Shown here: piece by piece, positions 8,107 to 15,369 of the stretch | Layout: each line of letters begins with the position of its first letter | Position numbering within the stretch: the stretch's first letter is position 1 | Source: JBCCBV01 sp039033855 | GTDB lineage: Bacteria > Planctomycetota > Phycisphaerae > Phycisphaerales > Phycisphaeraceae | Direction of reading: 5' to 3' | Assembly: GCA_039033855.1 (NCBI GenBank) | Contig: JBCCBV010000001.1 | Coordinates: forward strand, 310,001 to 374,000 | DNA length: 64,000 bases | The notes under the pieces: model-generated | Databases searched by the model: none | Told to the model about the DNA's origin: nothing | The model's input: only the letters and a program-made list of their open reading frames with translations | Program-made: the position numbers and the translations under genes

Positions 8107-8142
8107 GTGCGCACAGGTCGGTCAATCCGCACGGGCGCATGA
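8107..8142 (+). CDS. Possible 11-residue leader ORF coupled to the LpxR-like gene
   Basis: GTG at 8107 opens an 11-codon frame whose TGA (8140-8142) overlaps the ATG at 8139 in an ATGA junction, the same coupling used between real operon genes here. It may be a leader peptide that delivers ribosomes to the outer-membrane enzyme gene. It may also be coincidence. Confidence 0.25.
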   Translation: MRTGRSIRTGA

Positions 8143-9350
8143 CCGAACAGGCCAACCCCGACCGAGAGCCGCTGATGTCCCGCAAACGCGTTGTTTTGGA
8201 CCGCTGGCTCCGCTACGCCCTGACGATTTTCGCAGCGGTTGCGTCCGTCGCATGTCCGGGATTCGTGTGGGCGCAGTCAGATGCCCCGCAAACGCCAGCG
8301 GACGCCGAAGCCGATCGCGTCGCGGAGCAGATCGCAGACAGCCTGCCTGAGCCCTACCGGTTCCGCATCGTCTGGAACAACGACGGGTCCTTCTTCAACC
8401 CGTTTGGCAACGACGACCGCCATTACTCCAATGGCACACAGTTCGAGTTCGCCTCGCAACCCGAGTGGGCGCGCGACCTCGCCCGTTGGACGCCCGGCGG
8501 CGACTTCTACGGCGAGCAGGAACTCCGCACCGCGGGCGGTTTCCTGGCCGGCCACCAGCTCTACACGCCGGAGCAACTCACGGTCGCCGCGCCGCTGCCC
8601 GACGACCGACCCCACGCCAGCTACCTCTACGGCGGGTTCTTTTGGCAGCGCGACAACCTCGGCGGCCCCCCCAACTCCGGCGGGCCCGACGGCATCCCCA
8701 CCCTCGACCACTTCGAACTGCAGTTCGGTGTCGCCGGCGAGGGTGCGCTCGGCGAGCCCATCCAACGAACCGTTCATGACACGTTCAGCGGCGACGAACC
8801 CAACGGCTGGGACAACCAAAACCGGACCGAAGGCGTGATCCAAGGCGTAATCCGCAAAGACTGGCGGCTCGAACCCGGACCCGTCGCCACGCCGCTGGGC
8901 AACCTCGAGTGGCAAGCCATCCCCAGCCTCCGCGCCCGGGTCGGCACGGCGTTCATCGACGGCGAGGTCGGCGGCCTGGTCCGCGTCGGCGTCGGCCTGC
9001 CCGACGACTTCGGCCCCGGCGGGCTGTTCCGCGTGCCCTCGGCCACGGGGCTTAGCCCCGCCTACAGCGAAGAAGGCCGTTTTTCGGCCTACGTGTTCGG
9101 CCGGGCCTCGGGGAGGGCCGTAGGCCACAACCTGTTCCTCGGCGGCAGCCTGTTCCGCAACAACCAGGTGGTCGTCGAGCCCGAGCGGTTTGTGGGCGAG
9201 GTCGAAGCCGGGTTGGCCGTGCGCTACGAAATCGAAGCGTTCTTCGCGGAGGTCACCTGGTCAGTGGTGGCCAACACCGAGGAGTTCGAGGGGCAAGACG
9301 GCGGCAACGAGTTCGGCAACCTCAGCCTGAACCTGGGCTGCACGTTCTAG
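8139..9350 (+). CDS. LpxR-like lipid A deacylase family (DUF2219) outer-membrane protein
   Basis: The protein has a signal peptide (hydrophobic core near residues 26-40, cleavage probably after FVWAQ) and then the LpxR-family opening: RIVWNNDGSFFNPFGNDDRH, with YSNG following. The family's Asn-Asp pair and the DRHYSNG turn are both present. LpxR proteins are 12-strand outer-membrane barrels that remove the 3'-acyloxyacyl chain from lipid A. The rest alternates short polar and hydrophobic strands and ends in the aromatic residue TF, as barrels do. ATG 8139 is chosen because it overlaps a possible leader ORF; ATG 8175 would give a shorter, more conventional signal peptide. Enzymatic activity is inferred from family only. 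Confidence 0.85.
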   Translation: MTEQANPDREPLMSRKRVVLDRWLRYALTIFAAVASVACPGFVWAQSDAPQTPADAEADRVAEQIADSLPEPYRFRIVWNNDGSFFNPFGNDDRHYSNGTQFEFASQPEWARDLARWTPGGDFYGEQELRTAGGFLAGHQLYTPEQLTVAAPLPDDRPHASYLYGGFFWQRDNLGGPPNSGGPDGIPTLDHFELQFGVAGEGALGEPIQRTVHDTFSGDEPNGWDNQNRTEGVIQGVIRKDWRLEPGPVATPLGNLEWQAIPSLRARVGTAFIDGEVGGLVRVGVGLPDDFGPGGLFRVPSATGLSPAYSEEGRFSAYVFGRASGRAVGHNLFLGGSLFRNNQVVVEPERFVGEVEAGLAVRYEIEAFFAEVTWSVVANTEEFEGQDGGNEFGNLSLNLGCTF

Positions 9351-9397
9351 CGCCGCCTTGGGATTCGGGCCGGCGAGACTCGGGGCGTGGGTGGGCT

Positions 9398-9403
9398 TAC
9401 CAT
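9398..9403 (+). promoter_or_regulatory. -10-like TACCAT, 7 nt before the trxB start
   Basis: TACCAT is separated from ATG 9411 by 7 nt, predicting a leaderless or nearly leaderless mRNA. This supports ATG 9411 over the upstream in-frame GTG at 9387. Confidence 0.5.
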
Positions 9404-9410
9404 CCCGGCT

Positions 9411-10463
9411 ATGAACCAAGCCGCGCTCCCTACTGAAAAGGTCGTCATCATCGGCTCCGGCCCCGCGGGCTGGACCGCCGCGATCTACGCCGCCCGCGCC
9501 AGCCTGTCGCCCCTAGTGTTCGCCGGCCGCGCCGCCGGCAAAGACCTGCTGCCCGGCGGTCAGCTGATGCTCACCACCGACGTCGAGAACTACCCGGGCT
9601 TTTCCAAGGGCGTCACCGGCCCCGAGATGATGCACATGTTCTATCACCAGGCCATGCGCTTCGACACGCGCGTGGTGCTTGACGACGGCGTCATGTGCAT
9701 GGACGAACTGCCTAACGAAACGCTGTATCAGCCGTTCCAGAACGCCGCGACCGTCGACCTGTCCAAGCGGCCGTTCCACATCAAGGGCGACGGCGGCTAC
9801 GAAACCCTGGCCGAGTCGATCATCATCGCCACCGGCGCCAAGGCCAAGTGGCTGGGGCTGGAAAACGAGATGCGCCTGGCCCAGACCGGCGGCGGCGTGT
9901 CGGCCTGCGCGGTGTGCGACGGCGCCCTGCCCATGTTCCGCGACCAGCCGCTGGGCGTGGTTGGCGGCGGCGACACCGCCGTGGAAGAAGCCGTGTACCT
10001 CGCGAAGTTCGCCTCCAAGGTCCACATGTTCGTCCGGCGCGACAAGCTGCGGGCCAGCCAGATCATGTGCGACCGAGCCCACCGCAACGACAAGATCCAG
10101 ATCGAATGGCACACCGAGGTCGTAGACGTGCTGGGCGACGAAAAGATCACCGGCGTCAAGCTCTTGCATAACCAAGAACCCAAAGACAGCCCCAAACGCC
10201 ACTCCGAGCTGTCGCTGGGTGGGCTGTTCCTCGCCATCGGCCACGAGCCCATCACCGGGTTCCTGAACGGCCAGATGGATACCGACGAAACCGGGTACCT
10301 CACGCTGACCGACCCGGGCCGGACCTACACCAGCGTGGAAGGCGTGTTCGCCGCGGGCGACGTGGCCGACCACACCTACCGCCAGGCCGTGACCGCCGCG
10401 GGCATGGGGTGCAAGGCCGCGATCGACGCCGAGCGCTGGCTGGCCGAGCAAGGCATCGACTGA
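9411..10463 (+). CDS. trxB: Thioredoxin reductase
   Basis: A 350-residue flavoprotein disulfide reductase that passes electrons from NADPH through FAD to thioredoxin. It shows the FAD-binding GSGPAGWTAAIYAARA near the N-terminus, the redox pair Cys166/Cys169 in SACAVCDGALP, the NADPH-binding GGGDTAVEEAVYLA just after it, and the C-terminal FAD motif GVFAAGDVADHTYRQAVTAAG. Length is slightly above that of typical TrxB because of short inserts near the N-terminus (AAGKDLLPGG). It stands alone between two genes that do not suggest a pathway. The start follows the TANNNT pattern. Confidence 0.95.
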   Translation: MNQAALPTEKVVIIGSGPAGWTAAIYAARASLSPLVFAGRAAGKDLLPGGQLMLTTDVENYPGFSKGVTGPEMMHMFYHQAMRFDTRVVLDDGVMCMDELPNETLYQPFQNAATVDLSKRPFHIKGDGGYETLAESIIIATGAKAKWLGLENEMRLAQTGGGVSACAVCDGALPMFRDQPLGVVGGGDTAVEEAVYLAKFASKVHMFVRRDKLRASQIMCDRAHRNDKIQIEWHTEVVDVLGDEKITGVKLLHNQEPKDSPKRHSELSLGGLFLAIGHEPITGFLNGQMDTDETGYLTLTDPGRTYTSVEGVFAAGDVADHTYRQAVTAAGMGCKAAIDAERWLAEQGID

Positions 10464-10511
10464 CGCCGGGATTCGCCGCGCAAGCAAAGCCCAATCGCTA
10501 CGCCAAGGCGA

Positions 10512-12131
10512 TCAACCGGGCAACCACACCCGGCCGAAGCGCCCGAGCAGCCCGCGTACCGTCGCAGTCGGCGCCTCCAGGGTGATGCGCAGCCTTGGCG
10601 GGCCATCCAAACCGTTTGACCCCGTCGCGTCGGCCGCGCGGAACACGCGCAGCACCAGCTCGCCTTCGCCCAGCGTTTCGGCCCAGGGTCGCCCGGGGAC
10701 AAACAGCCCGAGCGAGGCGTCGAGCGCCGCCGCGGCTTGCGGCAAGTGGATGCGTACTTCGCCGAGCAGGCCGTAGGGCCTTGGCGCCTGGTCCGCCCCC
10801 AACGCTCGACCGCCCGGCTGGGCTGCGGCCTCGACCGCGTCCAACAAGCGCTTGGAGGGCGAAGTCACCCACACCGCACGGCCCCCCGCCTGGCCTCGCC
10901 AACCGCGCAGGGTCAGGTTCGACAGCGCAAAGGCGCCGGGGTCGTACCGATCGAGCGTGCGGCCCACGGCCTGTACCCGCAAACGGTTCGGCGTCCAGCC
11001 CAAACGCGGCGCAAGACGCGAGAGGATCGGGTCGTCGTCGGGCCGTTCGGTATACCGCCAGGCGTACTCGGCGGGTGAGCCGACGTGGGGCCTCGGGTAC
11101 CCCCACGTCTGCCCATCGAGTCCGGCGAGCCACTGAGCGAGTTGCGATGTTCTCTTCCGGACCAGATCGTCCGCTGGCGGGGCGGAAGGCATGGGGGTGG
11201 AGGGTGAAACTTCGATTACGCCGTGCAACGGGCCGGCGGTGAACCGGCCGTCGCCCCGCGGCAGGTAGAACACGGCGGCGAGCGCGCCCGGGTCGGCTGA
11301 AGTATCTGGCGCTCGATTCGGTGGAGCCTTGGAGTCCGCCGCTGGCCACAGCGCCACGGCCGCGTCGGCCCGCATCCATGCCTGCATCCACCAGCCGCCT
11401 TCGGGCAGGCGTGGCGCCAGCGCGGACCGCGCTTCGGGCAGGATGGCGAGCGCCCCGACGGCTTGCGCAATCCGCCCCCGCGATGCCGTCCCGCTGCGCA
11501 GACCGACCCAGACATCCAGGCGTAGCTTTCGAGATTCCGGCGGGCCCAAGAATGTGACGGCGGCCACGGCCGGCCCGAGGCCAGCAAACGCGTCGCCCCA
11601 GACCTCGGCGGGGTTGGCGATCGAGCCGACGACCGCCGGGCTCGCGTCGCCCCAGTCGCCGAGCGACGTGATCGCAGCGGAGTGGGCTTCGCGTCGTGCT
11701 TCGCGCACCCAGCCGGGCGTCGGCGGACCGAAGAAGCGAACGCCCTGGAACACCGACCACGCCGCGGTGGCGTCTTGCCGGGTTGGGTCGTCAACCGTGC
11801 CCACGCTGCGGGCCAGCGATAGCGCCGCGCCGGCCGGGCCGGACCACGTCGGGCCGGCGATGTTCAAGACCTCGGCGACCGCGTCGTCGCCCGGTGCGCC
11901 CTGGGGGATCATCACGGCCCAGGGTCGGTCGGCGTAAGCCCCGACCACCGCGACCAGGTCGGCCGGCGGCTTGCGGAGCGGCGGCGGCTCTGCCGCGACC
12001 GCCAGACGCTCCGGCGCTGCGGGCTTGATCGACGGCAGCGCGCACCCCGCTGAAAGCCCGCAAGTCAGGGCCAAGGCCAGCGCCGGCAGGTCCGAAAGCA
12101 GCCCAAAATATCGCCTGAGGCCAGGAATCAC
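10512..12131 (-). CDS. Large predicted lipoprotein of unknown function
   Basis: The 539-residue product starts with a lipoprotein signal (PALALALTCGLSAGC, lipobox ending at Cys30), so it should be anchored in a membrane facing the periplasm. The mature part has no motif that I recognise. It is rich in Ala, Pro and Trp and holds two stretches (about 150-250 and 400-510) with alternating hydrophobic residues that may be beta-rich. GTG 12131 is preferred because a TAGGCT hexamer lies 7 nt upstream and because it places the signal peptide at the N-terminus; the frame stays open far upstream into the divergent mnmA region. The gene is divergent from mnmA with only 45 nt between the starts. Confidence 0.75.
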   Translation of the reverse strand: MIPGLRRYFGLLSDLPALALALTCGLSAGCALPSIKPAAPERLAVAAEPPPLRKPPADLVAVVGAYADRPWAVMIPQGAPGDDAVAEVLNIAGPTWSGPAGAALSLARSVGTVDDPTRQDATAAWSVFQGVRFFGPPTPGWVREARREAHSAAITSLGDWGDASPAVVGSIANPAEVWGDAFAGLGPAVAAVTFLGPPESRKLRLDVWVGLRSGTASRGRIAQAVGALAILPEARSALAPRLPEGGWWMQAWMRADAAVALWPAADSKAPPNRAPDTSADPGALAAVFYLPRGDGRFTAGPLHGVIEVSPSTPMPSAPPADDLVRKRTSQLAQWLAGLDGQTWGYPRPHVGSPAEYAWRYTERPDDDPILSRLAPRLGWTPNRLRVQAVGRTLDRYDPGAFALSNLTLRGWRGQAGGRAVWVTSPSKRLLDAVEAAAQPGGRALGADQAPRPYGLLGEVRIHLPQAAAALDASLGLFVPGRPWAETLGEGELVLRVFRAADATGSNGLDGPPRLRITLEAPTATVRGLLGRFGRVWLPG

Positions 12132-12138
12132 GCGAAGG

Positions 12139-12144
12139 AGCCTA
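12139..12144 (-). promoter_or_regulatory. -10-like TAGGCT, 7 nt before the lipoprotein start
   Basis: On the minus strand TAGGCT precedes GTG 12131 by 7 nt. Together with TACGAT for mnmA on the other strand it forms a back-to-back pair within 45 nt. Confidence 0.45.
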
Positions 12145-12164
12145 GCCGGATTGCGCCTCGGGCT

Positions 12165-12170
12165 TACGAT
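12165..12170 (+). promoter_or_regulatory. -10-like TACGAT, 6 nt before the mnmA start
   Basis: TACGAT is 6 nt upstream of ATG 12177, leaving no room for a Shine-Dalgarno sequence in the transcript. Confidence 0.5.
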
Positions 12171-12176
12171 GCCCGC

Positions 12177-13367
12177 ATGAAGCCCGGCACCGGCAAAAAG
12201 GTCGTGGTGGCAATGTCCGGCGGGGTCGACAGCTCCGCCGCGGCCGCCCTGCTCAAGGAAGACGGCTACGACGTCGTCGGCTGCTTCATGCGCCTGGGCT
12301 CGGACCACGAGGCCGATCTGGTCGAGGCCTGTCCGGCGCCCGCATCCACGGCGCAAGACTCTCCGGCGAAAACCGTGCCCCTGCCTCAGGCCCGCAAGCA
12401 CAAGCAGGGCTGCTGCTCGGTAAACGACGCGGCCGATGCACGGCTGGTCGCCGCCACGCTGGGCGTTCCGTTCTACGTGTTGAACTTCAAGAAAGACTTC
12501 GACCAGATCATTCGCTATTTCGTGAGCGAGTACAACGCTGGACGCACCCCGAACCCTTGCGTTCGGTGCAACGACTGGCTGAAGTTCGGCCGTCTGCACG
12601 ACTATGCGCAATCGATCGGCGCCGACTTTGTCGCGTCGGGCCACTACGCCCAGGTCGATCGGACCGACCCGCTACGTCCCAAGCTCCGGCGTGGCAAAGA
12701 TTCCGGAAAAGACCAGAGTTACGTGCTGTTCGGCGCCGCACCCGACCGGCTGGAGCACATGCTGCTGCCGATCGGGGGCCTCGAAAAGAGCGTCACCCGG
12801 CAGATCGCCCAGCAGCACAACCTGCCAACGTTCGACAAGCCCGATTCGCAGGAGATCTGCTTCGTGCCCCGAACCGGTTACGCGAAGTTCGTGGAACAGC
12901 GGACCGAAGGCGGCTTCACCCCCGGAGCGCTTGTGGATACGGCCGGGAAGCCGCTGGGCGAGCACGCCGGCCACCAGCGATTCACGCACGGCCAACGGCG
13001 CGGACTCGGCATCGCCACGGGCGAGCCGCTGTACGTGGTGGATCGCGACGCCGAGACCAACACCGTGACGGTGGGCCGGCCGGAGCAGTTGCGGTCGAGC
13101 CGGCTGATCGCTTCGCAGACGAATTGGCTGATCGACCCGCCGACGGATTGGCGCCGGGGCGCGGTGCAGGTGCGCTACAACGGCTCGGCCCACGACGCGC
13201 GGTTCCGGGTCGACGGGGAAGGGAATCTGGAGGTCGCGTTCGACGCCCCCGTGTCGGCGGTCACGCCCGGCCAGGCCGCGGTGTGCTACGGCGGACATTC
13301 CGCTCGCCCAGACGATCCGGACCACGACCGCGTGCTCGGCGGCGGCTGGATCGACCAGGCCGGCTGA
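12177..13367 (+). CDS. mnmA: tRNA-specific 2-thiouridylase MnmA
   Basis: MnmA thiolates U34 of Lys, Glu and Gln tRNAs using ATP and a persulfide carrier. The PP-loop SGGVDSS is at residues 14-20. The two catalytic cysteines are Cys128 in NPCVRCN and Cys228 in SQEICFVP. KSYV-like and GLGIATGEPLYV elements of the central and beta-barrel domains follow. At 396 residues it is slightly long for the family, partly because of a Pro/Ala/Ser-rich insert at about residues 54-82, right after the PP-loop domain's first strands, ending in KHKQGCCSVNDAADAR. It is transcribed alone and divergently from the lipoprotein gene. Confidence 0.95.
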   Translation: MKPGTGKKVVVAMSGGVDSSAAAALLKEDGYDVVGCFMRLGSDHEADLVEACPAPASTAQDSPAKTVPLPQARKHKQGCCSVNDAADARLVAATLGVPFYVLNFKKDFDQIIRYFVSEYNAGRTPNPCVRCNDWLKFGRLHDYAQSIGADFVASGHYAQVDRTDPLRPKLRRGKDSGKDQSYVLFGAAPDRLEHMLLPIGGLEKSVTRQIAQQHNLPTFDKPDSQEICFVPRTGYAKFVEQRTEGGFTPGALVDTAGKPLGEHAGHQRFTHGQRRGLGIATGEPLYVVDRDAETNTVTVGRPEQLRSSRLIASQTNWLIDPPTDWRRGAVQVRYNGSAHDARFRVDGEGNLEVAFDAPVSAVTPGQAAVCYGGHSARPDDPDHDRVLGGGWIDQAG

Positions 13368-13388
13368 ACCTCGGGCCGACCCGCGGCG

Positions 13389-13394
13389 TATGCT
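13389..13394 (+). promoter_or_regulatory. -10-like TATGCT, 6 nt before the Cys-rich protein start
   Basis: TATGCT is 6 nt upstream of ATG 13401, matching the leaderless pattern. It lies only 21 nt after the mnmA stop. Confidence 0.45.
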
Positions 13395-13400
13395 GATGCG

Positions 13401-13829
13401 ATGGAATGGTTCGCCCACGCTTTGCTGGCGGTTGCGATTGCCCTGGCGATGAGCCCGTCGCCATTTGTGTACGCCGCTGCCGGGACCAACGCTCCGGGAC
13501 CGAGCTGTGTCGCAAACGTGCCGGCGTGGGCGATGAATGTGCCCGAAGGCGTGCCCATCTGCGGCGTCACGGTGACGTGTTGTGGTTTCTGCTGCGTGAC
13601 CGACGTGCCCCAGAAAGACGATCAACGGGCCCCCGCTCCGGCGCCCGAGCGCCGCTCGGCCGAGCCGCAGCCCAACCCGTTTGGGCAGTTGTTGCCGCCG
13701 GGCATGGGTAACGCCGAAGCGTCGCACGGCCCGACCCGCCCCGCCGAGTTCGACGGCGCCCCCGGCGTGCGCAACGCCGTGCCCGATACGTCCGGCCGGC
13801 TCGCTCGCGTCTGCCGACGGCTGACCTAG
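13401..13829 (+). CDS. Small exported Cys-rich hypothetical protein
   Basis: The 142-residue product has a hydrophobic N-terminus (HALLAVAIALAMSPSPFVYA) that looks like a signal peptide with cleavage after Ala. The next 40 residues hold six cysteines: Cys36, Cys54, and the cluster Cys60, Cys61, Cys64, Cys65 in TCCGFCC. The remaining half is Pro/Ala-rich and probably unstructured. Such a cluster could bind a metal or form disulfides. The next two genes include a heavy-metal-associated domain, which makes metal binding an attractive but unproven idea. No known family is recognised. Confidence 0.6.
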   Translation: MEWFAHALLAVAIALAMSPSPFVYAAAGTNAPGPSCVANVPAWAMNVPEGVPICGVTVTCCGFCCVTDVPQKDDQRAPAPAPERRSAEPQPNPFGQLLPPGMGNAEASHGPTRPAEFDGAPGVRNAVPDTSGRLARVCRRLT

Positions 13830-13839
13830 CGGGCTTCGC

Positions 13840-13875
13840 CCGGCCTTCCGTGCGCGTTCTGCGCCGGACTTTTTT
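13840..13875 (+). terminator. Probable weak terminator after the Cys-rich gene
   Basis: A GC-rich imperfect hairpin (outer CCGG arms and inner GCGC arms around GTTCT) is followed by six T residues at 13870-13875. The stem is interrupted, so efficiency is uncertain. It separates the Cys-rich gene from the HMA lipoprotein transcript. Confidence 0.45.
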
Positions 13876-13946
13876 GACCCAAATCGTGACCGCAATCTGA
13901 CTTCGACCCGGCTTGGCCGTTCGCGCGTGTTTCGCGCGGTGTCCAA

Positions 13947-13973
13947 CCGGTCCTCGGCCGGTCCTTAACCGGT
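13947..13973 (+). promoter_or_regulatory. Three CCGGT direct repeats at 11-bp intervals
   Basis: CCGGT occurs at 13947-13951, 13958-13962 and 13969-13973, exactly 11 bp apart, so all three face the same side of the helix. The middle and outer copies share flanking C and A residues. They lie 72 nt upstream of the HMA lipoprotein start and are a candidate operator for a metal-responsive or response-regulator protein. Confidence 0.4.
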
Positions 13974-14044
13974 ATTCACTCAATGTATCCACGCGGGCCG
14001 AGCGCCCGCCGGATGCCTGCGCATCCGACCAATGGAGTTTTGTC

Positions 14045-14485
14045 ATGCCTTGGAACACTTCCACGTTTGTCTTGTCTGCCGGCTTGTTATTCGGCATCAC
14101 TCTGCCCGGCTGCGCGGCGCCGCAAGCCGACGCGCACGGCGCCGACCGCGCGGGGCAGCCGACCGGCCCCATGGCGGTTGAATTTTCCTCAGCGCCGTTC
14201 GAAGTGCCCATCGGCGTTTCGGCCAGGGCCGAAATGACCGGGCTATCGGTCGGCGCGATCGAAGCGACCGGCATGTCGTGCCCGCTGTGCGCCACGAACA
14301 TCGATTCGGTGCTGATGCGTCACCCCGGCGTGGGCGACGTCGTCGTGGACCTGGGCGCGGGGCGGGTGTACGTGGGGCTGGTGCCCGGCGCCGAGTGGCC
14401 CAGTGCGGAGCAGTTGGCCGACGCGGTGCGCGACGCCGGCTTCACGCCGGTGAAGGTCAGCCTGCCGGAAGGGGGTGCTTCGTGA
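14045..14485 (+). CDS. Lipoprotein with heavy-metal-associated (HMA) domain
   Basis: A 146-residue predicted lipoprotein (lipobox ITLPGC, Cys23) whose second half is an HMA ferredoxin-like fold: IEATGMSCPLCATNIDSVL with metal-binding Cys79 and Cys82, then VVVDLGAGRVYVGL and DAVRDAGFTPVKV. HMA domains bind Cu(I) or other soft metals; in MerP-like proteins they act in the periplasm, and the lipid anchor here implies the same compartment. A GGAG sequence 8 nt upstream supports ATG 14045. The stop overlaps the GTG of the next gene (GTGA), so the lipoprotein and an outer-membrane barrel are made together. The metal is unknown. Confidence 0.8.
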   Translation: MPWNTSTFVLSAGLLFGITLPGCAAPQADAHGADRAGQPTGPMAVEFSSAPFEVPIGVSARAEMTGLSVGAIEATGMSCPLCATNIDSVLMRHPGVGDVVVDLGAGRVYVGLVPGAEWPSAEQLADAVRDAGFTPVKVSLPEGGAS

Positions 14486-15357
14486 GCCCTATGCGCAACG
14501 TAGTAGAACGGGCCGGCTGGCCTTGGCTGGCGTCGATGGTTTGCGCCGCGGGGATGACCGGGGGCGCGTCGGCGCAGCAAACCGCCTTGTCCGGGGCGGC
14601 CGTCCAGCCGGGCAAGGGCGTGGCCGTCGGCCGATCGCTGACCCACGTCATGCTGTACGAGGGCGACTCGGTGGGCTTCGACGAGCTGGTCGAATACCGC
14701 AACACGCTGGTGCTCGGCTACGGGCTGACGCGCGAGCTGACCGCCATGGTCCACGTGCCCCTGGTCTACCGCGACTTCAACGGCCCAGTGGCGCCCGGCA
14801 CGGGTGAGCGTTTCACCGACCAGTTCAACGTCGACGACATCCTGCTGATGGGCCAGTACCGGTTCTGGCAGAACGACACCGGGGCCATCAACACCGAGCG
14901 CGCGGTGGTCAACGGCGGGGTCGAGGTCCCGACCTTCGCCGACGACCTGAGCAGCGACTCGTTCGACCCGTTCGTGGGCGCGGCGTATTCGCGTATCGCC
15001 GGGCGGCACGGGCTTAACTTTTCGGGCCGGTACAAGTTCATGACCACGACCGAGGAGACCTCGGTCCGCTTCGCGGATAACCAGGCCGACGCCCTGCGCC
15101 TCGACGCCGGCTACCTGTATCGCCTGAGTCCGGAGCAATACGGGCTCGACACCAGCCACTCGACCTACCTCACGCTGGACGTGCTCGGCCGGTACGAAAC
15201 CAACGGCGACACCGAGGTGATCCTGGCCCCGGGCTACCTGTGGGAAGGCCAGCGGACGGCGTTCTTCGGCGGGGTGATGCTCCCCGTGCACCAGAATCTC
15301 GACAACCGGGCCGAGACCACGGTGGGCGTCGTGCTGGAGGTACGCATCCTGTTCTGA
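14482..15357 (+). CDS. Outer-membrane beta-barrel protein coupled to the HMA lipoprotein
   Basis: The 291-residue product has a signal peptide ending near GGASAQQ. The mature part is made of alternating strands with aromatic girdles (LVLGYGLTRELTAMVHVPLV, GRHGLNFSGRYKFM, TYLTLDVLGRYE) and the terminal strand VGVVLEVRILF, as expected for an outer-membrane barrel of the MetA/transporter-like superfamily. GTG 14482 overlaps the upstream stop. Co-translation with an HMA lipoprotein suggests a two-part envelope system that captures or exports a metal. The barrel family itself is not substrate-specific, so the link to metal is inferred. Confidence 0.75.
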   Translation: MSPMRNVVERAGWPWLASMVCAAGMTGGASAQQTALSGAAVQPGKGVAVGRSLTHVMLYEGDSVGFDELVEYRNTLVLGYGLTRELTAMVHVPLVYRDFNGPVAPGTGERFTDQFNVDDILLMGQYRFWQNDTGAINTERAVVNGGVEVPTFADDLSSDSFDPFVGAAYSRIAGRHGLNFSGRYKFMTTTEETSVRFADNQADALRLDAGYLYRLSPEQYGLDTSHSTYLTLDVLGRYETNGDTEVILAPGYLWEGQRTAFFGGVMLPVHQNLDNRAETTVGVVLEVRILF

Positions 15358-15369
15358 TTCGTTCTAGTT

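Noticed and set aside
13401..13829. Zinc-ribbon or mercury-binding protein call for the Cys-rich product
   Set aside because: The cysteine spacing CC-x2-CC fits no zinc ribbon, and a six-cysteine count in one short region is not enough to name a metal.
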